Source: Flavobacterium suaedae (GTDB taxonomy: Bacteria; Bacteroidota; Bacteroidia; Flavobacteriales; Flavobacteriaceae). From it: a stretch of 64,000 nt of DNA. Position numbers and translations under genes: made by a program. The stretch covers positions 1 through 64,000 of the forward strand of contig NZ_BMJE01000006.1 in the NCBI RefSeq assembly GCF_014642915.1, read 5' to 3'. The notes under the pieces are model-generated. The model was not told where the DNA came from. It saw only the letters and a list, made by a program, of their open reading frames with translations, and searched no databases. Positions 17,211 to 26,059 of the stretch are shown in pieces (positions within the stretch are counted from its first letter, which is position 1; each line of letters begins with the position of its first letter).

Positions 17211-18533
17211 ATGAACATTACAAAAGAGCAAGTAGATGCATTAAATGCTGTTGTTACAGTATCTATTACAGAAGAGGATTACAAACCACAGGTAGATAAA
17301 GTATTAAAAGACTACAGAAAGAACGCTAATATACCGGGGTTTAGAAAAGGAGCGGTGCCAATGAGCCTTGTGCAAAAGCAGTACGGTAAAGCAGTGCTGG
17401 CTGATGAGGTAAACAAGTTACTGCAAAACTCACTAAACGATTATCTTAAAGAAGAAAAGATAGATATATTGGGTAACCCGCTACCAAAGGTTGATGAAGG
17501 GTTTGACTGGGATGCTAATGATTACACTTTTGAGTTTGAATTGGGTCTTGCACCTGAGTTTAGTGTGGACCTTGCTGCAAAAAATAAAATTGTAAAGTAT
17601 GATATTGTTGCTGACGATGAAATGCTTAATGAGCAGGTAGAGCGCATACAAAAGCAATACGGCAAATTAATATCTAAAGAAGAAGTAGAAGAAGGTGACG
17701 ATATTAAAGGTGTTTTCTTTAATGAAGAAGAAGGTATTAATAACGAAGTAACTATTTCTACTGATATATTTAAAAGCAAAAGAGCTTCTAAGAAGTTTAT
17801 AGGTAAAAAAGTTGGTGATGTTGTTACTGTACCAACAAAAGGTCTTTTTGATGACGACCATAAACTTATGGAGTACTTAAAAGTAGACCACGATAAAGCA
17901 CACGGTCTTGAAATTAATGTAGACTTTAAAATAGAAGAAATAAACACTACAGAACCTGCTGAACTTAACCAAGAGCTTTTTGATAAGTTATTTGGTGAAG
18001 GTGTAGTAACATCTGTAGAAGATCTTAAAGGTAAAATTAAAGAGGATGCTGAAAAGCAATTTGCACAACAGGCAGACCAAAAATACCTTAACGATGTAAC
18101 AGAATGGTTAATTGAGGAAACTAAATTTGAACTTCCGGCTGAATTCCTTAAAAAATGGATACAAACAGCAGGCGAGAACCAATTAACTCCTGAGCAGGCT
18201 GAAGAAGAGTACGCGAAATCAGAAAAAGGACTTCGTTACCAGCTTATTGAAAACAAAGTAATGACTGAAAACGATCTTCAGTTAAACATTGATGAGCTTA
18301 AGGCTTATGCAGGTAACATTATCAGACAGCAAATGGCACAGTTCGGGCAGATGGACCCAACTGATGAAGATGTTGATAATATTGTAACAAGAGTACTTTC
18401 TAACCAAGATGAGGTTAAAAGACTTTCTGAGCAGGTTATGAGCCAAAAAATGCTTGAACTTTTCAATGAAAAAGTAAAACACAAGTCGAAAGAAATTACC
18501 TACAACGATTTTATTAAACAAATCCAAGGGTAA
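17211..18533 (+). CDS. tig: Trigger factor
   Basis: 440 residues. The ribosome-binding N-terminal domain carries the signature NIPGFRKGAVP (about 40-50, GFRKG loop), followed by a reduced middle domain (about 150-245) in the position of the FKBP-type PPIase and the helical C-terminal arms (about 255-435). It binds near the ribosomal exit tunnel and shields new chains. The middle part lacks an obvious FKBP signature, as is common in Bacteroidota, so prolyl isomerase activity is doubtful. It sits directly upstream of clpP and clpX, the widespread tig-clpP-clpX order, and ends at a hairpin terminator. Confidence 0.95.
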   Translation: MNITKEQVDALNAVVTVSITEEDYKPQVDKVLKDYRKNANIPGFRKGAVPMSLVQKQYGKAVLADEVNKLLQNSLNDYLKEEKIDILGNPLPKVDEGFDWDANDYTFEFELGLAPEFSVDLAAKNKIVKYDIVADDEMLNEQVERIQKQYGKLISKEEVEEGDDIKGVFFNEEEGINNEVTISTDIFKSKRASKKFIGKKVGDVVTVPTKGLFDDDHKLMEYLKVDHDKAHGLEINVDFKIEEINTTEPAELNQELFDKLFGEGVVTSVEDLKGKIKEDAEKQFAQQADQKYLNDVTEWLIEETKFELPAEFLKKWIQTAGENQLTPEQAEEEYAKSEKGLRYQLIENKVMTENDLQLNIDELKAYAGNIIRQQMAQFGQMDPTDEDVDNIVTRVLSNQDEVKRLSEQVMSQKMLELFNEKVKHKSKEITYNDFIKQIQG

Positions 18534-18554
18534 ATAAATATCATAAAAATTGAG

Positions 18555-18562
18555 TATCTTTG
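18555..18562 (+). promoter_or_regulatory. Candidate clpP -7 element overlapping the tig terminator
   Basis: TATCTTTG matches TAnnTTTG and abuts the tig terminator stem, so a transcript from it would start inside the hairpin. No -33 TTG is seen at the right distance. Confidence 0.4.
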
Positions 18563-18592
18563 AGCGTCATCCTTCGTGGTGACGCTTTTTGT
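18563..18592 (+). terminator. Rho-independent terminator of tig
   Basis: AGCGTCA (18563-18569) pairs with TGACGCT (18580-18586) around a 10-base loop, followed by a T tract, 30 bases after the tig stop. Confidence 0.75.
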
Positions 18593-18627
18593 TTCTTAAT
18601 AAAATTCGACAATCAAAAAAATTGAAT

Positions 18628-19308
18628 ATGAATTACGGTAAAGAATTTAGAAAGTACGCTACAAAGCATCATGGCGTAAATAATTTATATTATGATAAAC
18701 TGGTAACCCGTGTTACCCCAACAAACCTTACCCCTAACATTATTGAAGAACGCCAGATGAACGCTGTTGCAATGGATGTTTTCTCTCGTTTAATGATGGA
18801 TAGAATCATCTTTTTAGGTACAGGTATAGATGACCAAGTGGCTAACATTGTTCAGGCGCAGTTACTGTTCTTAGAGAGTACAGACTCATCTAAAGACATT
18901 CAGATATACATTAACTCACCGGGAGGTAGTGTATATGCAGGTTTAGGTATGTATGACACTATGCAGTACATTAAGCCTGATGTAGCAACTATTTGTACCG
19001 GTATGGCAGCATCTATGGGTGCAGTATTACTTTGTGCAGGTGCAGAAGGGAAACGTTCAGCATTACCACATTCAAGAGTAATGATTCACCAGCCATCAGG
19101 AGGTGCGCAGGGTGTAGCTACGGATATGGAGATAAACCTTCGTGAAATGCTTAAACTGAAAGAAGAGCTTTATAATATAATCTCTAAACATTCAGGAAAA
19201 AGCTACGAGCAGGTTTATAAAGACAGCGAAAGAGATTACTGGATGAAAGCCAATGAAGCTAAGGAGTACGGAATGATTGATGAGGTACTTGTTAGAGGTG
19301 AAAAATAA
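18628..19308 (+). CDS. clpP: ATP-dependent Clp protease proteolytic subunit
   Basis: 226 residues from the ATG at 18628; an earlier in-frame start at 18589 would read through the tig terminator tail. The catalytic triad is complete: S129 in GMAASMGA, H154 in HSRVMIHQPSGG and D203 in SERDYW, with the S-H and H-D spacings of E. coli ClpP (25 and 49). YINSPGGSVYAG forms the oxyanion/handle region. It forms the tetradecameric protease chamber that works with ClpX. An N-terminal extension of about 30 residues may be a propeptide. clpX follows 82 bases later on the same strand. Confidence 0.96.
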   Translation: MNYGKEFRKYATKHHGVNNLYYDKLVTRVTPTNLTPNIIEERQMNAVAMDVFSRLMMDRIIFLGTGIDDQVANIVQAQLLFLESTDSSKDIQIYINSPGGSVYAGLGMYDTMQYIKPDVATICTGMAASMGAVLLCAGAEGKRSALPHSRVMIHQPSGGAQGVATDMEINLREMLKLKEELYNIISKHSGKSYEQVYKDSERDYWMKANEAKEYGMIDEVLVRGEK

Positions 19309-19348
19309 AAAATAAGAAAATGGAATTTTTTAAGTTTTCTATATACAG

Positions 19349-19366
19349 GCAGGGCGAAAGCCCTGC
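19349..19366 (+). promoter_or_regulatory. GNRA-capped hairpin between clpP and clpX
   Basis: GCAGGGC (19349-19355), tetraloop GAAA, GCCCTGC (19360-19366): a perfect 7-bp GC-rich stem 24 bases before the clpX start. Only three T follow, so it is a poor terminator; it may act as an mRNA processing, stability or partial attenuation element. Confidence 0.55.
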
Positions 19367-19390
19367 TTTATGAATAAAGAAAAATTGAAT

Positions 19391-20623
19391 ATGGCGAAAG
19401 AAGTTTTAGAATGTTCCTTTTGCGGAAGGAAAAAGCCCGAAACCAATCTGCTTATAGCCGGGATAAGTGCCCATATATGCGACAGGTGTATAGAGCAGGC
19501 ACACGGCATTGTACTGGAAGAGTTAAAACAAAGCGGAGTATCATCTACTAATTTAGACCTTGAGCTTAAAAAGCCGAAGGAAATACGCACTTTTCTTGAC
19601 CAGTATGTTATAGGGCAGGACCAAACCAAAAAAGTACTTTCGGTAGCGGTATACAATCACTACAAAAGACTTATGCAGGAGCAGGGCGATGATGATGTGG
19701 AAATAGAAAAAAGTAATATACTTTTAGTGGGGCAAACAGGTACAGGAAAAACCTTAATTGCTAAAACTATTGCCCGTATGCTAAACGTGCCGCTTACTAT
19801 AGTAGATGCTACGGTACTTACTGAAGCAGGATATGTTGGGGAAGATGTAGAGAGTATATTAACCCGTTTACTACAGGCAGCAGATTACGACGTAAAGAAA
19901 GCAGAGCGCGGTATAGTATTTATTGATGAAATAGATAAAATTGCCCGTAAAAGTGATAACCCGTCTATTACACGAGATGTATCAGGGGAAGGAGTGCAAC
20001 AGGCTTTATTAAAGCTGCTGGAAGGTACTGTAGTGAACGTTCCGCCGAAAGGTGGGCGTAAGCACCCGGATCAGAAGTTTATAGAGGTAAATACACAAAA
20101 CATACTGTTTATTGCCGGTGGTGCTTTTGATGGTATTGACAGAGTTATCTCCAAAAGACTAAATCATCAGGCAGTAGGGTATAGTGCATCTAAAAGTAGT
20201 GACGGTATAGATAAAGAAAACTTACTACAGTATATTATTCCTAAAGATGTAAAAGACTTTGGGCTTATTCCTGAAATTATTGGTAGGTTACCGGTATTAA
20301 CACACATGGACCCATTAGACAGGGAAACATTACGCTTAATACTTACAGAGCCTAAAAATTCATTAATTAAGCAGTATAAAAAACTGTTTGATATGGATGA
20401 TATAGAACTTACAATATCAGATGATGCGCTTGATTATATTGTAGATAAAGCATTAGAGTATAAGCTGGGAGCAAGGGGACTACGTTCGCTTTGTGAAGCT
20501 ATACTGAATGAAGCAATGTATGAGCTGCCAAGCTCTGAAGAGCAAGAACTGTTTATAGACAGTGATTATGTAGAACATCACCTGAATAAAAACTTACTTA
20601 AAAGGCTTAAAGCAGCTTCTTAA
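19391..20623 (+). CDS. clpX: ATP-dependent Clp protease ATPase subunit ClpX
   Basis: 410 residues from the ATG at 19391; an in-frame ATG seven codons upstream is less likely because homologues begin [15 protein letters not shown]. The N-terminal zinc-binding domain has four cysteines (C8, C11, C30, C33). The AAA+ module shows Walker A (GQTGTGKT), the pore loop GYVGED, Walker B (VFIDEIDK) and sensor residues. ClpX unfolds tagged proteins and feeds them to ClpP. It lies downstream of clpP, probably co-transcribed, with a hairpin between them. Its apparent terminator lies inside the convergent small lipoprotein gene. Confidence 0.97.
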   Translation: MAKEVLECSFCGRKKPETNLLIAGISAHICDRCIEQAHGIVLEELKQSGVSSTNLDLELKKPKEIRTFLDQYVIGQDQTKKVLSVAVYNHYKRLMQEQGDDDVEIEKSNILLVGQTGTGKTLIAKTIARMLNVPLTIVDATVLTEAGYVGEDVESILTRLLQAADYDVKKAERGIVFIDEIDKIARKSDNPSITRDVSGEGVQQALLKLLEGTVVNVPPKGGRKHPDQKFIEVNTQNILFIAGGAFDGIDRVISKRLNHQAVGYSASKSSDGIDKENLLQYIIPKDVKDFGLIPEIIGRLPVLTHMDPLDRETLRLILTEPKNSLIKQYKKLFDMDDIELTISDDALDYIVDKALEYKLGARGLRSLCEAILNEAMYELPSSEEQELFIDSDYVEHHLNKNLLKRLKAAS

Positions 20624-20805
20624 GCAGGTTTTTCAGTATCAGAATAAGAAAAAGCTACCTCGTTTGGTAGCTTTCTTTGTTTTTGTATTTCTTCTTGTTT
20701 TTCAACTATACAGCGTCTTTTGTTGCAACCATATCGTTTGGGTCCGCAAGATGATAGTAATAAAACCGCAACAACTCCCAGTGCTAAAAAGTAATTCCTC
20801 TTCAT
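20620..20805 (-). CDS. Small lipoprotein of unknown function
   Basis: 61 residues: a lipoprotein signal peptide ([20 protein letters not shown]) with acylated cysteine C20, then a short basic, Cys-containing tail ([16 protein letters not shown]) and an acidic end. The lipobox and the resemblance to small Cys/Arg-rich flavobacterial lipoproteins support a real gene despite its size. Its stop overlaps the clpX stop by 4 bases, tail to tail, and its 3' part contains a hairpin that looks like the clpX terminator. Function unknown. Confidence 0.65.
   Translation of the reverse strand: MKRNYFLALGVVAVLLLSSCGPKRYGCNKRRCIVEKQEEIQKQRKLPNEVAFSYSDTEKPA
20651..20682 (+). terminator. Probable clpX terminator inside the convergent lipoprotein gene
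   Basis: AAAGCTACC (20651-20659) pairs perfectly with GGTAGCTTT (20666-20674) around a 6-base loop, followed on the plus strand by CTTTGTTTTTG. It lies within the coding part of the opposite-strand lipoprotein gene. Confidence 0.7.
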
Positions 20806-20873
20806 TATTCCTTTTGTTTTTGGTGTTATATCTTTATAATTAATTGTAAATCTGTTTGTTATTATATTTACAA

Positions 20874-22406
20874 CTATTGTGCCATAACACTTTTGCTTTG
20901 CATAGCTTTAAGTTCTTCAAGATAATCACGCTCGTTAGAAAGTCGCGGTATTTTGTGCTGTCCGCCCAGTTTATCTTTCTTTTTCAACCAGTCATAAAAC
21001 AGTTTTGGGCGTGCTATATTTAATACCAATGGGTTTAACGTCATGTTATTATAGCGTTTCGCTTCGTAGTCAGAATTTACTTCCTGTAGCGCTTCGTCAA
21101 GTGCCTGTCTGAATTTTTCGGCATCTTCCGGCTCTTTCTTAAATTCAACTATCCATTCGTGTGCACCCTTTTCTTTACCTTCCATAAAAATAGGAGCAAC
21201 GGTATAATCTAAAACCTCGGTATTGGTTAGTTTGCAGGCTTTAGCTATTGCTTTATCAGTATTTTCAACCATTAGTTCTTCGCCAAATACATTTATATGG
21301 TGCTTGGTACGCCCTGTTACTTTTATTCGGTAGGGGTTAACCGATGTAAACCTAACCGTATCGCCTATCAGGTAACGCCATAACCCCGAATTGGTAGTGA
21401 TTACTACGGCGTAGTTTTTATTCAGTTCAACTTCTGCAAGACGAATAACTTTTTGGTTAGGTCTGCCAAAGGTGTCCATAGGGATAAACTCATAAAAAAT
21501 ACCGTAATCCAGCATTAATAAAAGCTCATTACTATCGTTACTGTCCTGTATAGCAAAGAAACCTTCGGAAGCATTGTATATTTCGTAATATTTAAAATCA
21601 GGGTGCGGCAGTATTTTTTTGTATTGTTCGCGGTAAGGTTCAAAGCTTACCCCGCCATGAAAATACACCTCTACATTAGGCCAAAGTTCGTGCAGGTTTG
21701 TTTTACCTGTGTCTTCCAGTATGCGGTTCATTAATACCAGCATCCACGATGGTACACCTGCAAAACTGGTAACATTTTCCTGAGAAGTTTCTTTTACAAT
21801 AGCATTAAGCTTCGCTTCCCATTCGCTCATTAAAGATACTTTGTTGCTTGGCGTACTGCTAAATTCTGCCCAAAAAGGCATATTATCTATCAGTATTGCA
21901 GAAAGGTCGCCAAAAAAAGAGTTATTATCTTCATACAACTCTTTACTACCACCTAATCGCAGGCTTTTACCTGTAAAGAGTTGAGAGTCTTCGTTGTTGT
22001 TTAAGTAAAGGCATAATAAGTCTTTACTGGCTTTGTAATGGCAATCTTCCAGTGCCTGGTTACTAACAGGTATAAATTTACTTTTAGCATTAGTGGTGCC
22101 ACTCGATTTTGCAAACCACTTTATTGGTTCATGCCAAAATACGTTTTGCTCTCCTTTACGGGTTTGTTCAATTAAAGGCTCTAAATCCTCGTAAGTAGAA
22201 ATAGGAACTCTTTCAGAAAAAGTAGTGTAATTTCTGGCAGAAGAAAAATCGTATTTTTTACCTATAACAGTATGTTCTGCTGCTCGTATCAGGTTCATTA
22301 AAAGTTCTTCCTGCACTTCGTTAGGATATTTAAGGAAAAGCTCCATGTCATGGATGCGCTTTTTAAGAAACCACGAAGCAATAGAATTGATTATGGGTAA
22401 CGGCAT
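20874..22406 (-). CDS. GH3 auxin-responsive promoter family protein
   Basis: 510 residues. WFAKSSGTTNAKSKFIPVS (about 95-113) is the phosphate-binding Ser/Thr/Gly motif of the acyl-adenylating GH3 fold, and YNASEGFFAIQD and VVITTNSGLWRYLIGDTVRFT are further family blocks. In plants GH3 enzymes conjugate hormones to amino acids through an adenylate; bacterial members are widespread in Bacteroidota but their substrates are unknown. No signal peptide, so cytoplasmic. It is divergent from the DUF2797 gene, with 42 bases between the start codons, so the two promoters must overlap. Confidence 0.9.
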   Translation of the reverse strand: MPLPIINSIASWFLKKRIHDMELFLKYPNEVQEELLMNLIRAAEHTVIGKKYDFSSARNYTTFSERVPISTYEDLEPLIEQTRKGEQNVFWHEPIKWFAKSSGTTNAKSKFIPVSNQALEDCHYKASKDLLCLYLNNNEDSQLFTGKSLRLGGSKELYEDNNSFFGDLSAILIDNMPFWAEFSSTPSNKVSLMSEWEAKLNAIVKETSQENVTSFAGVPSWMLVLMNRILEDTGKTNLHELWPNVEVYFHGGVSFEPYREQYKKILPHPDFKYYEIYNASEGFFAIQDSNDSNELLLMLDYGIFYEFIPMDTFGRPNQKVIRLAEVELNKNYAVVITTNSGLWRYLIGDTVRFTSVNPYRIKVTGRTKHHINVFGEELMVENTDKAIAKACKLTNTEVLDYTVAPIFMEGKEKGAHEWIVEFKKEPEDAEKFRQALDEALQEVNSDYEAKRYNNMTLNPLVLNIARPKLFYDWLKKKDKLGGQHKIPRLSNERDYLEELKAMQSKSVMAQ

Positions 22407-22448
22407 ATTTATATGTATCTTTATGCCTATAAAAATACTAAATTTTTT

Positions 22449-23243
22449 ATGCTATACGAAGGCGTACTAACAAAAATGCAAACAGAATCAGGAAGTCCTA
22501 TTCAATACTTTTTGGTATTTGAAAACAGCTTTTTGAATATGAACCAGTTATTGGATAAAGAAATTGAAATTAACTTTCAGGGCTTTCAGTGTTTAAACTG
22601 TGGGAAGAATAAAAAGATATTCCGCATGGGGTATTGCTATGACTGCTTTAACGCCATACCACAGGCAGGTGACTGGATTATGAAACCGGAATTGAGTACG
22701 GCTCATTTGGATATTGAAGACCGTGACCTTGAATATGAAAAAAGGGTACAGTTACAGCCACATATTGTGTATTTAGCATCGTCCAGCGATGTAAAGGTCG
22801 GGGTAACCCGAAAAACACAGGTGCCTACCCGCTGGATAGACCAGGGAGCAACTCAGGCAGTGCCGATAGTAGAAGTACCTAACCGCTATTTGGCAGGAGT
22901 AGCCGAGGTGGCTTTAAAAGACCATATGGGTGATAAAATAAACTGGAAGCGTATGCTGCTTAACCATGTGGATAAATTTGACTTATTAGCAAAGAGAGAT
23001 GAAGTTAGAGAATTATTGCCGGAAGAAGTTAAGCAATATTTTGATGCAACAGACTCTACAGTATATGATTTGGATTACCCTGTTGTGGAATATCCTGTAA
23101 AGGTGAAAAGCCTTAATTTACTTACTACTCCTGCTTACCAAGGGAAGCTGAAAGGTATAAAAGGACAATACCTAATTTTTGCTGACGGTACTGTTTTTAA
23201 TGTTCGTTCGTCAGAAGGGTATGTGGTGCAAATAAATGTTTAG
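22449..23243 (+). CDS. DUF2797 domain protein
   Basis: 264 residues from the ATG at 22449, which matches the family opening (MLYEGVLTKMQTESGSP); an in-frame ATG at 22413 would add 12 residues. A four-cysteine motif, CLNCGKNKKIFRMGYCYDC (about 47-65), probably binds zinc. Next come YLASSSDVKVGVTRKTQVPTRWIDQGATQAVPI, the conserved core of DUF2797, and the segment HMGDKINWKRML. The core resembles a GIY-YIG-like fold, but activity is unknown. It stands alone, divergent from the GH3 gene, and ends before a strong bidirectional terminator. Confidence 0.85.
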   Translation: MLYEGVLTKMQTESGSPIQYFLVFENSFLNMNQLLDKEIEINFQGFQCLNCGKNKKIFRMGYCYDCFNAIPQAGDWIMKPELSTAHLDIEDRDLEYEKRVQLQPHIVYLASSSDVKVGVTRKTQVPTRWIDQGATQAVPIVEVPNRYLAGVAEVALKDHMGDKINWKRMLLNHVDKFDLLAKRDEVRELLPEEVKQYFDATDSTVYDLDYPVVEYPVKVKSLNLLTTPAYQGKLKGIKGQYLIFADGTVFNVRSSEGYVVQINV

Positions 23244-23270
23244 TTTTTAAGCTATAACCGATATATAAAT

Positions 23271-23298
23271 AAAAAGCCCTGTATTAACAGGGCTTTTT
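23271..23298. terminator. Bidirectional terminator
   Basis: AAAAAGCCCTGT pairs perfectly with ACAGGGCTTTTT around a 4-base loop. It lies between the convergent DUF2797 and AsmA genes and can serve both. Confidence 0.9.
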
Positions 23299-23318
23299 TA
23301 TGTTTATGAGAATTTAAT

Positions 23319-25985
23319 TTACTCTTTCTTCTTTTTACCGAATAAGTCTTTAATAGCATCTTTAACCTTATCTTCTGGTTTTTCTTCTTTTTTATCGTCA
23401 GTAGATTGGTTGTTGTCGGTGTTATTATTTTCTTCTTCTTTTTTACCGCCTCCAAGTATATCATTCAACTTGTCTTTAAGTTTATCTTTCCCTTGATTGA
23501 TTAACTTATCTTTTTGTTGTTGAATAAGCTGCTGGGTAAGGCTGGTAACAGAACTTTTAATATCGGTGCTTACTTTAGGATTGTCAAAACTACCTGTAAT
23601 TACAGCATTAACAGGAACAGTTATTTTACTTGCATCGGTATCATTAAGTGATGCTATAAGATTGTTTACTTCTTTACCTAAGTATTTAGCAGGAACATCA
23701 AAAGTTACTGTGTAATTCATGGTTTGGTCAAAGCCATGCTGTCCGCCTACTGTAATGCCCACATCTTTATAATTAAGATCTATAGGCTTAATGTTTACTT
23801 TACCGTCATCAAAAGTAAGGTTAGCTTTTACGTTGTCAAGGTTTAGTTTACTCATGTCAATAAAATCAACATTCCTGTCAAGTGAACTTAACAGTTTAGA
23901 GTTTTCCGCTTTTACAGCAGTATTTAATAACTGCCCTGTTAAACTACCGGTAAGACTGTTTAACACAGGGGTCATTTCTTTATTATCTAAATTACCCGAA
24001 AGTACAATATCAGTACTTAATTTACCTGTAATTACATTAGCAATAGGTGCTATAGATTTAAGCATTTCAAGTTGAGTAAACGTACTTGGTATGTCAACCT
24101 TATTAAGGTCAAGACTCATGGTAAAGTTAGGTACGTTAGTTTTTGTAGAAACATTACCATTTGCTGTTATTACCCCTTGGAACATATCTGTTCTCAGGTT
24201 TTCCAGTGTTACGGTTTCATCTCTTATTATAAGTTTACCCGCAACGTTTTTAAGGTTAAGGTCGTCATACACTACGGTATTAGCTTTAGCAGTAATGGTA
24301 CAATCTAAAAATGCAGGTATTTTTACAGGCTCACTTGCTTGTGCAGGCTTGCCAGTTTGTGCGGTCTCTTTAGTGTCCTCTTTTTTGGTACCTTTCGTAG
24401 CCTCTGGGGTTTCTGCTGTCATAAAATCAGACACCATTAGTTTATTGGAGCTAAGGTTAAAGTTCCCTTTTAATACCTGATCTTTAAATAAAAATCCGTA
24501 GAAATTATTTAATGAACCACTCATTGCAAGGTCAGAACCACCTGTTTCAGCATTAAATTCGCTAAGATTTACGCGAGTAGGATTAAACTGAAGGTTTGCC
24601 TGATTTATTTTTATAGGGTTTGGTAAATCATCACCCGAATATGTAAAGCCTGATAAAGCAAGGCTACCGCGATTATCAGTATTCTCATACTTGTTCTCCT
24701 CAATTGACTTCATGTCAAACTTAGTAGAAATATCTGCTTTAATAATACCTGCTAGCGGAATATCTAAATCTACAGGGTATGCCTGCCCTAAATTGCCAAG
24801 GTTTATAGTCCCTTTAAGGGCTGCATTAACCAATGGATTTTCTGCTACGTTTTTAATAGTAGCATTTGCGTTAAAAATATCTTTATCAATACGGAAACCT
24901 AACTTATCAACGTTTACATAGGTGTCATTAATAATTCCTGTTTCGTTTACCACTTTAGCATCAATTACAATATTTTGTATTGATTTTGGTAAATCAGGAT
25001 ATTTAAACGAAGCGTTGTCAGAAAGTATGGTAATATTAAATGCAGGTATGGTGTCATCAGTCATCACTCCTTTTACCATACCGGTTATAGAACAGTCGCC
25101 TTGTGTTTCTACACCTTCCAGGTTACCCGAGTATGATTCCGGTACTAAACCTAAAAAGTTTTTAAACGACGATGTTGGTGTTTTAAAAGTAAGGTCAAAT
25201 TTTTGTCCCTCTTCTAAAAGAGCCAAACTACCGTCAAACTCTAAAGGAAGCTGGTTGATGTGTGCTTTATTTTCTTTAAACGTATAAACACTGTTTTCTA
25301 GGTCTATGCCTAAAATAGCATCCAGTTTTAAATGAACATCACGCATATAATTAGTGCCATCCATATCAAAGGTAAGGTTGGCAGTAGTTTTGGTATCAAG
25401 GTCAAGTACATTTTGCTCAAAATTACCATGCCCCTCATGGTACAGGCTGTCTATAACCATACTCATTTTAGAGCCTGCATCATAATAACGGAAACGTAAG
25501 TTCTCTACCTGATAGTCTTTTAAATCAAGTGCGAAAGGTTTACTTTCCGATGCGTTGTCTTCCGGTTTCTGGCTGTCATCTTTAATAGCAATATCAAAAT
25601 TCCCTACACCATTTTCATTAAATAAAATATTTACAACACCATCTTTAGTATGCAGGGTTTCTAAACTCATGGCTTCACCTTCACCTTTAAAAAGTTCGTT
25701 TAAAGACATACTTGCATCTATACGCCCCATGTACACAAGTGTGTCGCCCTCAAAAGGTGCTTTGTTGATGATACTAAGCTTATCAATAGTTACACTTGCC
25801 ATTGGGAAATTGCTAAACAGGCTAAGGCTTACGTCTTCAAAAGCTACAGTAGCATCTACCTGTTCGTTGATTGCTTTAGCAACCATTGATTTTATTTTGT
25901 CTTTAAATATAAAAGGTGCAGTAACAAGCAGTATAATAAGTACTAACAGTACAATACCTACCCACTTTAAAATTTTCTTTGCCAT
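23319..25985 (-). CDS. AsmA family envelope protein
   Basis: 888 residues. One N-terminal membrane segment (about 7-27, WVGIVLLVLIILLVTAPFIF), the AsmA N-terminal pattern (VDATVAFEDVSLSLFSNFPMASVTIDKLSI), long repeated beta-strand segments, and an AsmA-like C-terminal region (about 600-800, TVTLENLRTDMFQGVITANGNVS, ITGKLSTDIVLSGNL). The last 60 residues are a Lys/Glu/Asp/Asn-rich tail. AsmA-like proteins bridge the periplasm and are thought to move phospholipids to the outer membrane. It is a single-gene unit with its own terminator. Confidence 0.87.
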   Translation of the reverse strand: MAKKILKWVGIVLLVLIILLVTAPFIFKDKIKSMVAKAINEQVDATVAFEDVSLSLFSNFPMASVTIDKLSIINKAPFEGDTLVYMGRIDASMSLNELFKGEGEAMSLETLHTKDGVVNILFNENGVGNFDIAIKDDSQKPEDNASESKPFALDLKDYQVENLRFRYYDAGSKMSMVIDSLYHEGHGNFEQNVLDLDTKTTANLTFDMDGTNYMRDVHLKLDAILGIDLENSVYTFKENKAHINQLPLEFDGSLALLEEGQKFDLTFKTPTSSFKNFLGLVPESYSGNLEGVETQGDCSITGMVKGVMTDDTIPAFNITILSDNASFKYPDLPKSIQNIVIDAKVVNETGIINDTYVNVDKLGFRIDKDIFNANATIKNVAENPLVNAALKGTINLGNLGQAYPVDLDIPLAGIIKADISTKFDMKSIEENKYENTDNRGSLALSGFTYSGDDLPNPIKINQANLQFNPTRVNLSEFNAETGGSDLAMSGSLNNFYGFLFKDQVLKGNFNLSSNKLMVSDFMTAETPEATKGTKKEDTKETAQTGKPAQASEPVKIPAFLDCTITAKANTVVYDDLNLKNVAGKLIIRDETVTLENLRTDMFQGVITANGNVSTKTNVPNFTMSLDLNKVDIPSTFTQLEMLKSIAPIANVITGKLSTDIVLSGNLDNKEMTPVLNSLTGSLTGQLLNTAVKAENSKLLSSLDRNVDFIDMSKLNLDNVKANLTFDDGKVNIKPIDLNYKDVGITVGGQHGFDQTMNYTVTFDVPAKYLGKEVNNLIASLNDTDASKITVPVNAVITGSFDNPKVSTDIKSSVTSLTQQLIQQQKDKLINQGKDKLKDKLNDILGGGKKEEENNNTDNNQSTDDKKEEKPEDKVKDAIKDLFGKKKKE

Positions 25986-26059
25986 AATTATTTTTTACGG
26001 ATAATTTTTACGTTTTGCTATAAAGATACAAATTAAGGTAAAAACGCTGTTAATGTATG

